64,000 nucleotides of DNA from Cohaesibacter gelatinilyticus (GCF_900215605.1 NZ_OBEL01000001.1:2021822-2085821); one strand, 5' to 3'. Shown: positions 7,803 to 17,346, counted from the first letter of the stretch. Numbers and translations are program-made. The notes: generated by a model from the letters alone, not told the origin.

Positions 7803-9098
7803 TCAGGAACGAACTTCGTCCCACCAATCCATTGCCTGCATGCCCCAATAGGCAAGCTGGGTCCCCAATCGACCCACAGCACCACCACCCCACGCCGCTT
7901 CAAATGGCTCAAACAGTTTGTAGCGATCGCCAACACCAGCCATGGCTTCCGCAGCCACCATGCCCAGCGTCGCAGTCGCATTCAAACCATGGCCGCCTGT
8001 AGCGGTCGCCGCCCAGATACCCGGCTCCATTTCACGCATGATCGGCATCTTGTGAACGCAATAGCCCATCAAACCAGCCCAGGCACGCTCGATCTTGAAG
8101 TCCTCCAATTGCGGATAGATAGACTGAATGTCTTTCTTAAGCATATCAGCCAGCTGCACAGGTTCGGATTTGCGGGTGGTGATACGACCACCCCAAAGCA
8201 AACGTTGACCATCATCCACCAAACGATAATAGTCCCCTGCCCGTCGGGTATCCCCGATACAACCGCGATACCGAATGGCAGTCTCAATTTTCTCCGGCAT
8301 CAATTCTGATGTCACCACATAAGTGGCCACCGGCAAAATTGATCGCTCCAACTTTGGATAGAGCTTCTCCATATAGGCACTACCACAGAGAAGAATCTTA
8401 CCAGCCTTCACGTCACGCCCCTGTGACGTCGCAACACGCCAACCAGCACCATCTTTGTTCAATTGCTGGGCCGCACACGTTTCAGCAATGATGCCACCCT
8501 TGGACTTGATATCATCAGCCAGAGCCAATGCATAATTCAGCGGATGAATATGAAAAGCCCCAGAATCATCCATCCCTTGAAAATAACGCTCAGAACGCAG
8601 AGTTTCACGGACACGCTCTTTATCCCAGAAGCTGTAGGAAGCGCCGTAGGCCTCCACGAGGCGTTCAACAGACCGCTTCAGACCCTCTTCTGCCCCATCA
8701 TGACGCAGAACGCGTAACCAACCCTCCTGCACTGGCACTTCGGGCGCATCCAGCTCATCAATGGCCCTACGTACATAGCGCGTGCCATCACAGGATAGAT
8801 CGAAAAGTGCCTTGGCATGGTCAAAGCCCAATTTTTTCTCCAGCGCTAGCGTGCCTTCCGCATAACCATCAGAGACAAAGCCACCATTACGACCAGATGC
8901 TCCCCACCCAACACGATGAGCTTCCAATAGACAAACCGACTTTCCATGCTGCAACAATTCTCTCACTGCAGTCAGGCCAGCCAAGCCTGCGCCAATGACA
9001 CAGACATCCACTTCCACACCCGCCTCCAACGGCAGGGCTGGTCCATTGGCAACGATGGTGTCATGATAATAACTGTCGATATAGGAATGGTTTGTCAT
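7803..9098 (-). CDS. FAD-dependent oxidoreductase (DAO family, PuuB-like)
   Basis: A 431-residue flavoprotein of the D-amino-acid-oxidase superfamily. The N-terminus has the dinucleotide-binding strand VDVCVIGAGLAGLTAVREL with GxGxxG at residues 36-41, then an LLEAHRVGWGASGRNGGF segment typical of gamma-glutamylputrescine oxidase and related amine oxidases (PuuB, OrdL). The likely role is oxidation of a primary or secondary amine in polyamine or amino-acid catabolism, in the cytoplasm. No puu genes lie beside it, so the substrate is open. The frame extends to 9161; I prefer the ATG at 9098, where family similarity begins, but ATG 9113 is also possible because no candidate has a strong ribosome site. 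Confidence 0.83.
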   Translation of the reverse strand: MTNHSYIDSYYHDTIVANGPALPLEAGVEVDVCVIGAGLAGLTAVRELLQHGKSVCLLEAHRVGWGASGRNGGFVSDGYAEGTLALEKKLGFDHAKALFDLSCDGTRYVRRAIDELDAPEVPVQEGWLRVLRHDGAEEGLKRSVERLVEAYGASYSFWDKERVRETLRSERYFQGMDDSGAFHIHPLNYALALADDIKSKGGIIAETCAAQQLNKDGAGWRVATSQGRDVKAGKILLCGSAYMEKLYPKLERSILPVATYVVTSELMPEKIETAIRYRGCIGDTRRAGDYYRLVDDGQRLLWGGRITTRKSEPVQLADMLKKDIQSIYPQLEDFKIERAWAGLMGYCVHKMPIMREMEPGIWAATATGGHGLNATATLGMVAAEAMAGVGDRYKLFEPFEAAWGGGAVGRLGTQLAYWGMQAMDWWDEVRS

Positions 9099-9274
9099 GC
9101 AAATGCAGTCCATCTCGATATATGAAAACAAAACAGGTGGGAAAGCTGAGTCGTGGTGCATTCAGCCCGTAGGAAGTAGCCTATCTTGCTTTCTGGGCAT
9201 TGACCAGATGAGCTAACCTGCACCATACACAACAAACCAGCACTCACTCCTTAACCCGCAAAGGACCTTTCACC

Positions 9275-9850
9275 ATGCTGCGGCTCTATCTGCTCAGACA
9301 CGCCAAGTCATCCTGGGCCAATCCCGCTCTGGCGGATTACGATCGCCCGCTCAACAAACGGGGCCGTAATGACATGCCAAATCTGGCTCGATATATGACC
9401 AAGCACAACTATCAACCAGAACGCATTTTATGCTCTGGAGCCATGCGCACACGTCAAACACTGGCCGGCATTCTTCCGGGCTTGTCTTCCGATACCTCCA
9501 TCCAACTACTGAACGCTCTCTACGAAGGCCATGCACCTGATTATCTCGTCTTGTTGCGCCAATATGCACAAGATAGCAAATCCCTCATGATCATCGGCCA
9601 CAATACCGGCATGCAGGAAATAGCCCTGCGCTTGATTGGTCGAGGAAGCCCGAAGTTGATAAATGACATAGAGACCAAATTCCCGACAGGAGCCCTCGCT
9701 GTTCTGGATTTTGACGCCGAAAACTGGAACGAGGTCAGCGCTCAGAAAGCAACTTTGATCAGCTTCATCAGACCACGTGACCTACTGCCACCGGAAGACC
9801 AGGTCAAACCAGCCGAACCAATCGACAAGTCCGTCTTACCAGAACTGTGA
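9275..9850 (+). CDS. SixA-type histidine phosphatase
   Basis: A 191-residue member of the phosphoglycerate-mutase-like histidine phosphatase superfamily. The catalytic RHAKSSW motif is at residues 8-14, followed by the usual RPLNKRGRND and MRTRQT segments and the second histidine in IIGHNTGMQE. SixA in E. coli removes phosphate from His on the phosphotransfer protein ArcB or on PTS NPr; the substrate here is unknown. The ATG follows AAAGGA. An orphan Hpt protein lies 8 kb away at 17854-18177, but nothing links the two except family logic. YcjX follows 93 bases downstream on the same strand. Confidence 0.85.
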   Translation: MLRLYLLRHAKSSWANPALADYDRPLNKRGRNDMPNLARYMTKHNYQPERILCSGAMRTRQTLAGILPGLSSDTSIQLLNALYEGHAPDYLVLLRQYAQDSKSLMIIGHNTGMQEIALRLIGRGSPKLINDIETKFPTGALAVLDFDAENWNEVSAQKATLISFIRPRDLLPPEDQVKPAEPIDKSVLPEL

Positions 9851-9943
9851 ACATACTGATCAGCTCCCCCACATTCCTGCTGATTGCAATTCCCACGCAG
9901 CTTGCTTACATGAAGGACAAGGTGTGGAACGGAAAGCAGGATT

Positions 9944-11497
9944 ATGGGCCTTTTTGAAGAAGCGCGGATCGCCGCAGCGAATTTGTCAGACTTTGCCAGT
10001 GATTTGACAGAACCAACCCTGCGCGTTGGCATAACAGGCTTGGCCCGTTCCGGCAAAACCATCTTTATCTCATCCAGCTTGCACAACATGATCCATGGCG
10101 GTCGTTTGCCTCGCTTTGAAGCGCATTCATCCGGCCGGATTGGTTCCGCCGAAATTGCATCGCAGCCAGATGATCTCACACCACGTTTTCGCTATGAAGA
10201 TCATATCGCCGATCTGACCCAAAAACGGATCTGGCCCGTCTCAACCAGCCGCACCTCACAAGTTCGACTGGGACTGAAATACCAATCCACCGGCACCCTG
10301 AAGCAGAAGTTACAGGGAGGTCGACTGGCTCTCGATCTGGTTGATTATCCCGGCGAATGGCTGCTCGACCTGACCCTGATGGATCTGGATTATCGCACAT
10401 GGTCGGCTCGTTCATTTGAGCAAGCTGCGAGACCCAATTATGGTGCTCATTCGATCGACTGGCTAGCCTATGCAGTGAGCTTGACCAATGAACCAGACGT
10501 CACTCGAAAAGATACAAAAAATGAAGAGCCAGCGATAGAAATAATTGCTCGGAAAGCAGCTCGCCATTTCACCGACTATTTGCTTCGTGCCAAGAAGGAT
10601 CGAGGAGCCTATGCGCTACTCACACCGGGTCGTTTTTTGATGCCAGGTGATTTGAAAGACAGCCCGGCATTGACCTTCTCACCACTGCCCGATCACCTCT
10701 ATAGCAAAGATCGGAAATCACTTTGGGCACTGATGGAAAAGCGGTTTGAAGCTTATAAGAATTCCATCATCCTTCCTTTCTATCGAGACCACTTTGCACG
10801 GCTCGACAGACAGGTTGTTTTGATCGATTTGCTCGCTGCACTAAATGAAGGATCTGACACCCTAGCCGAGCTGGAAGAAACCATCACCGAGATCCTCAAA
10901 GCCTTCCGTCCAGGCAAGCGATTTTGGCTACGCAATCTGGTTTCACGACGCATCGATAAGATCCTCTTTGCGGCCACCAAAGCGGATCACCTGCACCACA
11001 CATCTCACGACCGTTTGGAGGCCATCCTCCAACGTCTCGTTGAGCGCGCGGCAACCCGAGCAGAAGCCGCTGGCGCAGAAATATCTTGCATGGCCATTGC
11101 TGCCGTAAGAGCAACCCAAGAAGCCACATTGGAGATGGAGGGCGAACAGCTCCCCTCTCTCGTCGGCATTCCGATGAAAGGTGAATCTCTAGGTGAAGAT
11201 GAATTTGACGGAAAAACGGAATTCGCCTTATTTCCCGGTGACTTACCAAAAAATCCTGAATCAGTTTTCAAAGCAGTTGAATCAGAATTTGAAGGACCAT
11301 GGAACCCAGACAGCTCAGACTTAGAGGCACAAGATGAATCAAAATCTGAAGAAAACACGCCAAATCACGACCCCCTGTGTTTTGTAAAATTCCGCCCACC
11401 GGAACTGGATAAAACAGCAGAAGGCTTCCCACTTTCGTTGCCTCATATCCGCCTTGACCGCGCTCTCGAATTCCTGCTTGGAGACAGCCTTAAATGA
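9944..11497 (+). CDS. ycjX: YcjX family ATP/GTP-binding protein (DUF463)
   Basis: A 517-residue YcjX-like P-loop protein. The Walker A loop is GLARSGKT (residues 32-39) after a conserved LRVGITG strand, and the DLVDYPGEWLLDL segment is the family's G-domain-like motif. YcjX is a stress-linked nucleotide-binding protein of unknown mechanism, often paired with the membrane protein YcjF, as here: the next gene begins within its last four bases (ATGA overlap). The region around residues 415-470 is acidic and rich in Ser and Glu and is probably a disordered insertion. The ATG follows GCAGG. Confidence 0.87.
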   Translation: MGLFEEARIAAANLSDFASDLTEPTLRVGITGLARSGKTIFISSSLHNMIHGGRLPRFEAHSSGRIGSAEIASQPDDLTPRFRYEDHIADLTQKRIWPVSTSRTSQVRLGLKYQSTGTLKQKLQGGRLALDLVDYPGEWLLDLTLMDLDYRTWSARSFEQAARPNYGAHSIDWLAYAVSLTNEPDVTRKDTKNEEPAIEIIARKAARHFTDYLLRAKKDRGAYALLTPGRFLMPGDLKDSPALTFSPLPDHLYSKDRKSLWALMEKRFEAYKNSIILPFYRDHFARLDRQVVLIDLLAALNEGSDTLAELEETITEILKAFRPGKRFWLRNLVSRRIDKILFAATKADHLHHTSHDRLEAILQRLVERAATRAEAAGAEISCMAIAAVRATQEATLEMEGEQLPSLVGIPMKGESLGEDEFDGKTEFALFPGDLPKNPESVFKAVESEFEGPWNPDSSDLEAQDESKSEENTPNHDPLCFVKFRPPELDKTAEGFPLSLPHIRLDRALEFLLGDSLK

Positions 11498-12588
11498 CCT
11501 CTCCCTCTTCCCATTCTCCCGGCTCGAACCAGCGCCAACAAACCCGCAAACCACGCGCGGTGAAGTTGGATCGCAAGACCGAAAATCAACCTCAGCCGTC
11601 AGTTAAAAATCCATCTGAAGCACAGCTTTCAATGACACCTCGGCCAACTTGGCAAGAGAAAATAGATCCGACTCAATCTCTCAACTCAGAGGCACAGAGC
11701 CCTGATTTGACTCAGAAAAAAAGCTGGTCACTCGCCCCCATTTTCTGGTCTGCCTTATCTGGTCTGGTGTTGCTCGCACTTGGCCTTTGGCTGGACGAGT
11801 TGATCCGAACTCTCTTTGCTCGTTTCGAATGGTTGGGTTGGACCGGCATCGCTCTTCTGGCCATCGCGGCGACCACTCTCCTCGCATTTCTGGGACGAGA
11901 ATTTCTAGCCCTCAGACGCCTCTCAAAACTCGATCATTTGAGAGCGGAGGCTGAGCAACTTTACAATCATGGTGACAAGAAAAGCGCGACGCGATTCGCC
12001 AACCAGATGCTCTCCCTATACAGCGCTCAACCAGCCCTGTTCAAAGCACGTCAAACACTAAAAAGCGATCTGCCTCATCTATTCGATTCCGACGCCATTT
12101 TGGCACAGACAGAACAAGTCCTGATCAGTCAGATTGATGCCGCTGCAAACCATCGTGTCCACCAGGCCGCCAAGCGCGTAGCATTGGTCACAGCACTTAG
12201 CCCACGCGCTCTATTTGACATCATTGTGGTGCTGGTCGAGACAGTAAGAATGGTTCGCGCCATTGCTCAAGCCTATGGCAATCGCCCCGGCTTTATCGCC
12301 ATGCTGAAACTCTCCGGTCATATCGCCGGGCATCTCGCCATTACTGGTGGTATGGCAGCCGGCGAAACTCTGCTTCAACAGATTGTAGGCCACGGCCTTG
12401 CTGCCCGCCTCTCTGCAAAACTTGGCGAGGGGCTTCTAAACGGCATTCTCACCGCGCGAATTGGTCTCGCGACCATTGCTCTATGTCGCCCAATGCCCTT
12501 CAAACATGCTCCCGCCCCAACTCTGGGCGCCGTGATCAAGGCACTTCGGGATCAATCAGAACAGGACGAGCAAGGTAATCCCACCTGA
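11494..12588 (+). CDS. ycjF: YcjF family membrane protein (TIGR01620, DUF697)
   Basis: A 364-residue inner-membrane protein. A Pro/Gln-rich N-terminal tail of about 75 residues leads into two hydrophobic segments (about residues 80-100 and 112-132), then a soluble helical domain, then the DUF697 part with hydrophobic Ala/Gly-rich helices (about 225-330). It overlaps ycjX by four bases, so the two are translated together and probably work as a complex at the membrane. The function of YcjF is not established; links to envelope stress and peptide or antimicrobial tolerance are known only in outline for the pair. Confidence 0.85.
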   Translation: MTSPSSHSPGSNQRQQTRKPRAVKLDRKTENQPQPSVKNPSEAQLSMTPRPTWQEKIDPTQSLNSEAQSPDLTQKKSWSLAPIFWSALSGLVLLALGLWLDELIRTLFARFEWLGWTGIALLAIAATTLLAFLGREFLALRRLSKLDHLRAEAEQLYNHGDKKSATRFANQMLSLYSAQPALFKARQTLKSDLPHLFDSDAILAQTEQVLISQIDAAANHRVHQAAKRVALVTALSPRALFDIIVVLVETVRMVRAIAQAYGNRPGFIAMLKLSGHIAGHLAITGGMAAGETLLQQIVGHGLAARLSAKLGEGLLNGILTARIGLATIALCRPMPFKHAPAPTLGAVIKALRDQSEQDEQGNPT

Positions 12589-12680
12589 CAAACATGATCG
12601 CATGTAGCTATGTGGTGCAAATGAACCGCCAAAGCGATAACGCTTTGGTGACGGCCGATAGGCAAGCGCATAGTGTTCTC

Positions 12681-12703
12681 CTGAAAAGTTGCAGACTTTT
12701 CAG
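12681..12703. repeat. Perfect hairpin in the ycjF-VWA intergenic region
   Basis: CTGAAAAGT and ACTTTTCAG form a perfect nine-base stem with a TGCAG loop, followed by ATCAGAGTTCA. The 287-base gap at 12589-12875 otherwise holds only a weak seven-base stem near 12744-12762 and a short open frame (12594-12800) with no family likeness. The hairpin lacks a T run, so it does not look like a terminator. It resembles dispersed palindromes common in Rhizobiales intergenic DNA, but only one copy is clear here. Confidence 0.35.
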
Positions 12704-12875
12704 ATCAGAGTTCACGAAGAAAAGTAACGCGCCCTCGCAGGCCCTGATCGCCCAGATCAGGAATAGCCGTGAGAGAGCAAACGCCCAAAGGCAGGCTTGA
12801 CCGGCAACCTCTTGCCGCATATCAGTTGGCAAGTGCTATTTTCCAGTCGAGCAAGACCCGCAGTGAGGCCAGACC

Positions 12876-14054
12876 ATGTTCATCCATTTCTTCGCCGAAT
12901 TGAGGGCCGCCAAAGTTCCGGTTTCCTTGCGTGAATATCTGATGCTGATGGAAGCATTGGAAGCAGATTTGGCAGAGAAGAATGTCGAAGACTTCTATTT
13001 CCTCTCCCGCGCCGCCTTGGTGAAAGACGAGACCAATCTCGACAAGTTTGATCGTGTCTTCTCCACCGTCTTCAAAGGGCTGGAAACGGTATCTGATGCC
13101 GTTGAAGAAGCCCCTATCCCTGAGGAATGGCTAAAGAAACTGGCCGAGAAATTCCTCACTGAAGAAGAGAAAGCCGAGATCGAAGCCTTGGGCGGCTTCG
13201 AGAAGCTGATGGAAACTTTGAAAGAGCGCCTCAAAGAGCAAAAAGACCGCCATCAGGGTGGCTCCAAATGGATCGGCACAGCGGGCACCTCCCCCTTCGG
13301 GGCCTATGGCTATAACCCCGAAGGCATCCGCATTGGCCAGCACGAGTCGCGCCACCGACGCGCCGTAAAGGTTTGGGACAAGCGAGAGTTCAAGGATCTG
13401 GACGGAGATCTGGATCTCGGTACCCGCAACATCAAGATCGCGCTTCGCCGCCTTCGTGAATTTGCCCGCACCGGCAGCCAGGAAGAACTGGATCTATCCG
13501 GCACCATTCGCAACACCGCCCATAAAGGTTATCTCGATATCAAGATGCGCCCGGAACGTCATAATGCAGTGAAGGTTCTTATCTTCTTTGACATTGGTGG
13601 CTCCATGGATGATCACGTCAAAAGCTGCGAAGAGCTTTTCTCGGCAGTGCGCACCGAATTCAAACAGCTGGAATATTTCTACTTCCACAATTGTCTGTAT
13701 GAGTTCGTCTGGAAAGATAATGCCCGCCGCTATAGTGAGCGCATGTCCACTTGGGACATCCTGCATAAATTTGGCTCGGACTATAAAATCATCTTCGTCG
13801 GAGACGCCGCCATGTCTCCCTACGAGATTTCCCATCCGGGTGGCTCGGTCGAACATTGGAATGATGAAGCGGGCCATACCTGGCTGGAACGGGTGCAAGA
13901 TATTTATAATCAGGTGGTTTGGCTAAACCCGACCCCTGAGCGTCACTGGGAGTACACCTATTCGATTGGCATGCTCAAACAGATCATGCAGGATCGGATG
14001 TTCCCACTAACACTGGAGGGCATCGATCAAGCCATGCGCGAGTTGATGCGCTAG
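12876..14054 (+). CDS. CoxE-like VWA-domain protein (MoxR partner)
   Basis: A 392-residue protein of the CoxE/VWA family (DUF58-like). The N-terminal half is charged and helical; the C-terminal half is a von Willebrand A fold with the MIDAS region at FDIGGSM (Asp near residue 239). The motif is DxGxS rather than DxSxS, so the first serine is replaced by glycine; this may be normal for the family. Such proteins work with a MoxR ATPase in metal-cofactor maturation. The matching MoxR gene (6878-7720) is usually adjacent but is here separated by four unrelated genes. The start ATG follows GAGG. Cytoplasmic: there is no signal peptide. Confidence 0.87.
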   Translation: MFIHFFAELRAAKVPVSLREYLMLMEALEADLAEKNVEDFYFLSRAALVKDETNLDKFDRVFSTVFKGLETVSDAVEEAPIPEEWLKKLAEKFLTEEEKAEIEALGGFEKLMETLKERLKEQKDRHQGGSKWIGTAGTSPFGAYGYNPEGIRIGQHESRHRRAVKVWDKREFKDLDGDLDLGTRNIKIALRRLREFARTGSQEELDLSGTIRNTAHKGYLDIKMRPERHNAVKVLIFFDIGGSMDDHVKSCEELFSAVRTEFKQLEYFYFHNCLYEFVWKDNARRYSERMSTWDILHKFGSDYKIIFVGDAAMSPYEISHPGGSVEHWNDEAGHTWLERVQDIYNQVVWLNPTPERHWEYTYSIGMLKQIMQDRMFPLTLEGIDQAMRELMR

Positions 14055-14098
14055 CTCTTTCCTTCAAACCAATTCAAACCCGCATATTGGAGTGCTCC

Positions 14099-15211
14099 AT
14101 GACCAACCCGAAATTGACCACTCCATCTGGCAAGACACGTGCTGCCGGTCTGGGTTTGAAGTTTTCTGGCAAAACCGGTGAATGGAACAGCATCACGGAT
14201 GTGGAAGGCATTCGCGTTGGTTATGTGACGCTCAATAAGGGAAGCGGACCTCTATCGGTTGGCCAAGGCCCCATCCGCACTGGCGTGACCGCCATCCTGC
14301 CTCGCCCGATCAATGCAACCTTTGATCCCGTCTTTGCGGGCATCCACAGCCTCAATGGCAATGGCGAGCTAACTGGCTCTCACTATATCGAAGAAGTCGG
14401 CAAATTCGGCCTTCCAATTACCATCACCAACACCCATAGCTGCGGCACAACTCGCGACGCGACCATAGAATGGGCCACTAGAGCCTGGCCTGAGCAATTC
14501 AATGATAGTTTTGGTTTACCTGTGGCAGCGGAGACCTATGATGGTTTCCTCAATGACATAAATGGCTTTCACATCACCAAAGAGCATGTGTTTGAAGCAA
14601 TAGAGAGCGCGATCACCGGCCCGATTGAGGAAGGCAGTGTTGGCGGCGGTACAGGCATGAAATGCTTTGGCTTCAAGGCCGGCTCAGGCACTGCATCACG
14701 CTTGGTGGAATTCAATGGCAAAACCTACACGATCGGTTCATTTGTACAGGCCAATTTTGGCGCACGAGAAGAACTGACCATTCTGGGCAACAATATCGGA
14801 GCTGGCTTGATCAAGCCACAGATGATCCAGAACAGCACCAATCCAGAGCTATCATCCATCATCGGCATTATTGCCACCGACGCGCCTCTTCTACCACATC
14901 AGCTCAAACGCCTCGCTCGTCGTATTGGCATCGGCATGAGCAAAACCGGTGGCATCGCCCGTCATGGATCAGGCGATATCTTCCTCGCATTCTCAACGGC
15001 CAATCATCCAGCAGCCAAGACGGATAATTGCTCAGTCCAATCCCTGGACATGATCCCGGATGAACAAATGGATCCATTCTTCACCGCAGTCGTTCAATCG
15101 ACAGAAGAAGCAATCATCAATTCCATGATCGCGAATGAAGACACAACAGGTAGAGATGACAATTTCGTCCCTGCCCTACCGCACGACATTATTCGCAGGC
15201 ATTTGCAATAG
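14099..15211 (+). CDS. P1 family aminopeptidase (DmpA/BapA type)
   Basis: A 370-residue peptidase of MEROPS family P1 (N-terminal nucleophile fold). Typical segments are TDVEGIRVGYVTL near the start, GPIRTGVTAILPR, then GGGTGMKCFGFKAG, and RHGSGDIFLAFST near the end. The family is made as one chain that cleaves itself between Gly and Ser of the GSGD motif, here Gly290-Ser291, exposing Ser as nucleophile. DmpA releases N-terminal D- or L-residues, and BapA cleaves beta-peptides; the specificity here is unknown. The ATG at 14099 is preceded by TTGGAG; no signal peptide is visible. A transporter gene follows 105 bases on and may move peptides or amino acids. Confidence 0.88.
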   Translation: MTNPKLTTPSGKTRAAGLGLKFSGKTGEWNSITDVEGIRVGYVTLNKGSGPLSVGQGPIRTGVTAILPRPINATFDPVFAGIHSLNGNGELTGSHYIEEVGKFGLPITITNTHSCGTTRDATIEWATRAWPEQFNDSFGLPVAAETYDGFLNDINGFHITKEHVFEAIESAITGPIEEGSVGGGTGMKCFGFKAGSGTASRLVEFNGKTYTIGSFVQANFGAREELTILGNNIGAGLIKPQMIQNSTNPELSSIIGIIATDAPLLPHQLKRLARRIGIGMSKTGGIARHGSGDIFLAFSTANHPAAKTDNCSVQSLDMIPDEQMDPFFTAVVQSTEEAIINSMIANEDTTGRDDNFVPALPHDIIRRHLQ

Positions 15212-15315
15212 TGACTATCAATCTCATTCATCAATTCTATCAAACCCTTTCATTTGACTGATTGATTGCCGACTTGGTAAAGTGCAGCCCTGTTTCCTCA
15301 GATTTCAGGTCCAAT

Positions 15316-16524
15316 ATGCACGCCACTGCTCCTGCCGGGACAAGCTCCTGGAAGACTCCCCTTTTGATGCTCATGCTGATGAGTGCAACCATGCAGCTGT
15401 CATTTGCCAGCTGGTGGACCTTGCTGAACAATTTTGCAGTGAATGAGATTGGGTTCACTGGTAAGGAAATCGGCATCCAGCAATCGATCCGCGAGATACC
15501 CGGCTTTTTGGCATTCACTGCCATTTTTGTGTTGTTGATCTTGAAAGAACAGACGTTCGCGCTCCTCGCCTTGCTCGCACTTGGCATTGGTGTTGGCATT
15601 ACTGGCTATTTTCCAACAGCTTGGGGCCTCTATTTTACAACCATCGTGATGTCCATTGGCTTTCACTATTATGAAACGGCCAATCAATCCTTATCGCTGC
15701 AATGGTTCCCGAAAGATCAGGCTCCGGCCATGATGGGTAAGGTCATGTCAGTTGCTGCCATGGCGCAGATAGCGGCCTATGGCATCATTTTCATCACCTG
15801 GAAAACCCTGCATCTTTCGTTTGAGACCGTTTTCGCAATTGCTGGTGGCATCACCATCGTCATGGTTATCTTTTTGTGGCTGACCTTCCCACAATTCCAG
15901 ACCACGGTACCGCAGAACAAAAAGCTAATCTTGCGCAAGCGCTATTGGCTTTACTACGCCCTGACTTTCATGGGAGGCGCGAGACGTCAGATTTTCACGG
16001 TTTTTGCGGGCTTCATGATGGTAGAGAAATTCGGTTATCATGTTCATGAAATCTCTGCCCTTTTTCTGATCAATTGCGTCTTCAACATGCTCTTTGCACC
16101 CAAGATTGGCCAATATATAGGCCGTTTTGGTGAGCGAAAGATGCTGACCATTGAATATATTGGTCTGATTGGTGTCTTCGTGGCCTATGCTTTTGTTTCC
16201 AGCCCATGGGTGGCGGCAACGCTCTATGTCATCGATCACGCATTCTTTGCCATGTCCATCGCCATGAAAACCTATTTCCAGAAAATCGCGGATCCGGCTG
16301 ACATAGCCCCAACAGCTGGTGTTGCTTTCACCATCAACCATATCGCCGCTGTGGTAATCCCGGCAGCTTTTGGCTTGATCTGGCTGGTCAGTCCTGCCGC
16401 TGTCTTTTTGATTGGTGCAGGTATGGCAACAATCAGTCTGATATTCGCCCGTCTGGTTCCAACAGACCCTGAAGAGGGACGAGAATGGATCGGCAAGATA
16501 ACTCGTCCAGCTCCGGCAGAGTAG
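15316..16524 (+). CDS. MFS transporter
   Basis: A 402-residue major-facilitator protein with about 12 hydrophobic segments. The first is at about residues 15-35 (LLMLMLMSATMQLSFASWW), and the second half begins near RYWLYYALTFMGGARRQ. It has an EIGIQQSIREIPGF loop typical of a branch of alphaproteobacterial MFS carriers with no assigned substrate. I chose ATG 15316, preceded by AGG, rather than an earlier in-frame start at 15262 that adds 18 polar residues. It follows the P1 peptidase on the same strand and may form an operon with it, which would fit uptake of a peptide-derived product, but this is only context. Confidence 0.8.
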   Translation: MHATAPAGTSSWKTPLLMLMLMSATMQLSFASWWTLLNNFAVNEIGFTGKEIGIQQSIREIPGFLAFTAIFVLLILKEQTFALLALLALGIGVGITGYFPTAWGLYFTTIVMSIGFHYYETANQSLSLQWFPKDQAPAMMGKVMSVAAMAQIAAYGIIFITWKTLHLSFETVFAIAGGITIVMVIFLWLTFPQFQTTVPQNKKLILRKRYWLYYALTFMGGARRQIFTVFAGFMMVEKFGYHVHEISALFLINCVFNMLFAPKIGQYIGRFGERKMLTIEYIGLIGVFVAYAFVSSPWVAATLYVIDHAFFAMSIAMKTYFQKIADPADIAPTAGVAFTINHIAAVVIPAAFGLIWLVSPAAVFLIGAGMATISLIFARLVPTDPEEGREWIGKITRPAPAE

Positions 16525-16535
16525 TCAATGCATCA

Positions 16536-17198
16536 TTAGCTCTTCACCGCCACTCCCACATGATGGGTCCCGAAAATACGGGATCCAAATCCCAGATCAT
16601 AAATGTCATAAGTTTCCAGCTCAAACCCGGCGCCCCGCACCAATGCGCCAACATCACGATTCAGATGACAGCCTGAGGCCATCCAGCGCCAAGGCGGTGT
16701 CAAACTATGCTGTAGGCTTGCGACCAAAGGTCGGGATGACAGGCCATGCTCACAAAAGAACAATTTGCCATTTGGCTTTAAGATCCGTCTCGCTTCCGAT
16801 AGCGCCACGTCAACATCAGGGATGGAACAAAGGCTGTAGGTCACAACAACGCTATCTGCAACTTGATCTGGCAGCGACATGGCCTCGGCACTCTCTACCA
16901 GCAATTCTATCGGCTTTTCCTGCTGTGCGATAGCCTTCCATCCGAGCCTTGGCAGACCATCATCTGGATTGATCCCCGTCACCGATCGCACTTGATCCCA
17001 ATCATAATGTGCCAAGTTGAGACCGGAACCAAAGCCGATTTCAACCACATCCCCTTGCGCAAACGGCACAATCCTTTGTCGTTGCCGGGACACAATTTTC
17101 ATCCCGCAAACAAGATCCACGGCCCGCGGCATTACCCGAACCAAACGATTGCTACCACGCTCAAGGCACTCTCGCAGCCTCAACTCTTCACGCTCCAT
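16536..17198 (-). CDS. Class I SAM-dependent methyltransferase
   Basis: A 220-residue methyltransferase. Motif I (VVEIGFGSGLNLAHYD) binds S-adenosylmethionine, with DSVVVTYSLCSIPD as motif IV and EARRILKPNGKLFFCEHG as motif V/VI. Similar proteins include the METTL7/PmtA-like group that methylates lipids or thiols, but the substrate cannot be told. I chose ATG 17198 because TAGGAG lies eight bases upstream; the frame opens nine codons earlier at 17225. It is convergent with the MFS gene, with an 11-base gap. A conserved Cys-rich region is absent, so arsenite methylation is unlikely. Confidence 0.82.
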   Translation of the reverse strand: MEREELRLRECLERGSNRLVRVMPRAVDLVCGMKIVSRQRQRIVPFAQGDVVEIGFGSGLNLAHYDWDQVRSVTGINPDDGLPRLGWKAIAQQEKPIELLVESAEAMSLPDQVADSVVVTYSLCSIPDVDVALSEARRILKPNGKLFFCEHGLSSRPLVASLQHSLTPPWRWMASGCHLNRDVGALVRGAGFELETYDIYDLGFGSRIFGTHHVGVAVKS

Positions 17199-17280
17199 CA
17201 CATCTTCTCCTACCGCCTGCCCCATCAGGATTACCGATCAATCCTCGAGAGAAAAGAGACAAAGTCGCATTCACCCTATC

Positions 17281-17323
17281 CGAGACAAAAGAAAACCCCG
17301 CCCTAACAAGTGACGAGGTTTTC
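17281..17323 (-). terminator. Rho-independent terminator of ferredoxin gene
   Basis: On the - strand GAAAACCTCG pairs with CGGGGTTTTC (one T-G pair), followed by TTTTGTCTC. It is 24 bases after the ferredoxin stop. Confidence 0.8.
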
Positions 17324-17346
17324 AAACTCAAATTTTATCTGATTGG

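Noticed and set aside
12594-12800. 68-codon frame after ycjF
   Set aside because: No ribosome site, no recognisable family, and the perfect hairpin lies inside it. Kept as non-coding.
12876-14054. CO dehydrogenase maturation (CoxE) function in the strict sense
   Set aside because: No cox structural genes are in the window, and CoxE-like VWA proteins with MoxR occur in many unrelated settings.
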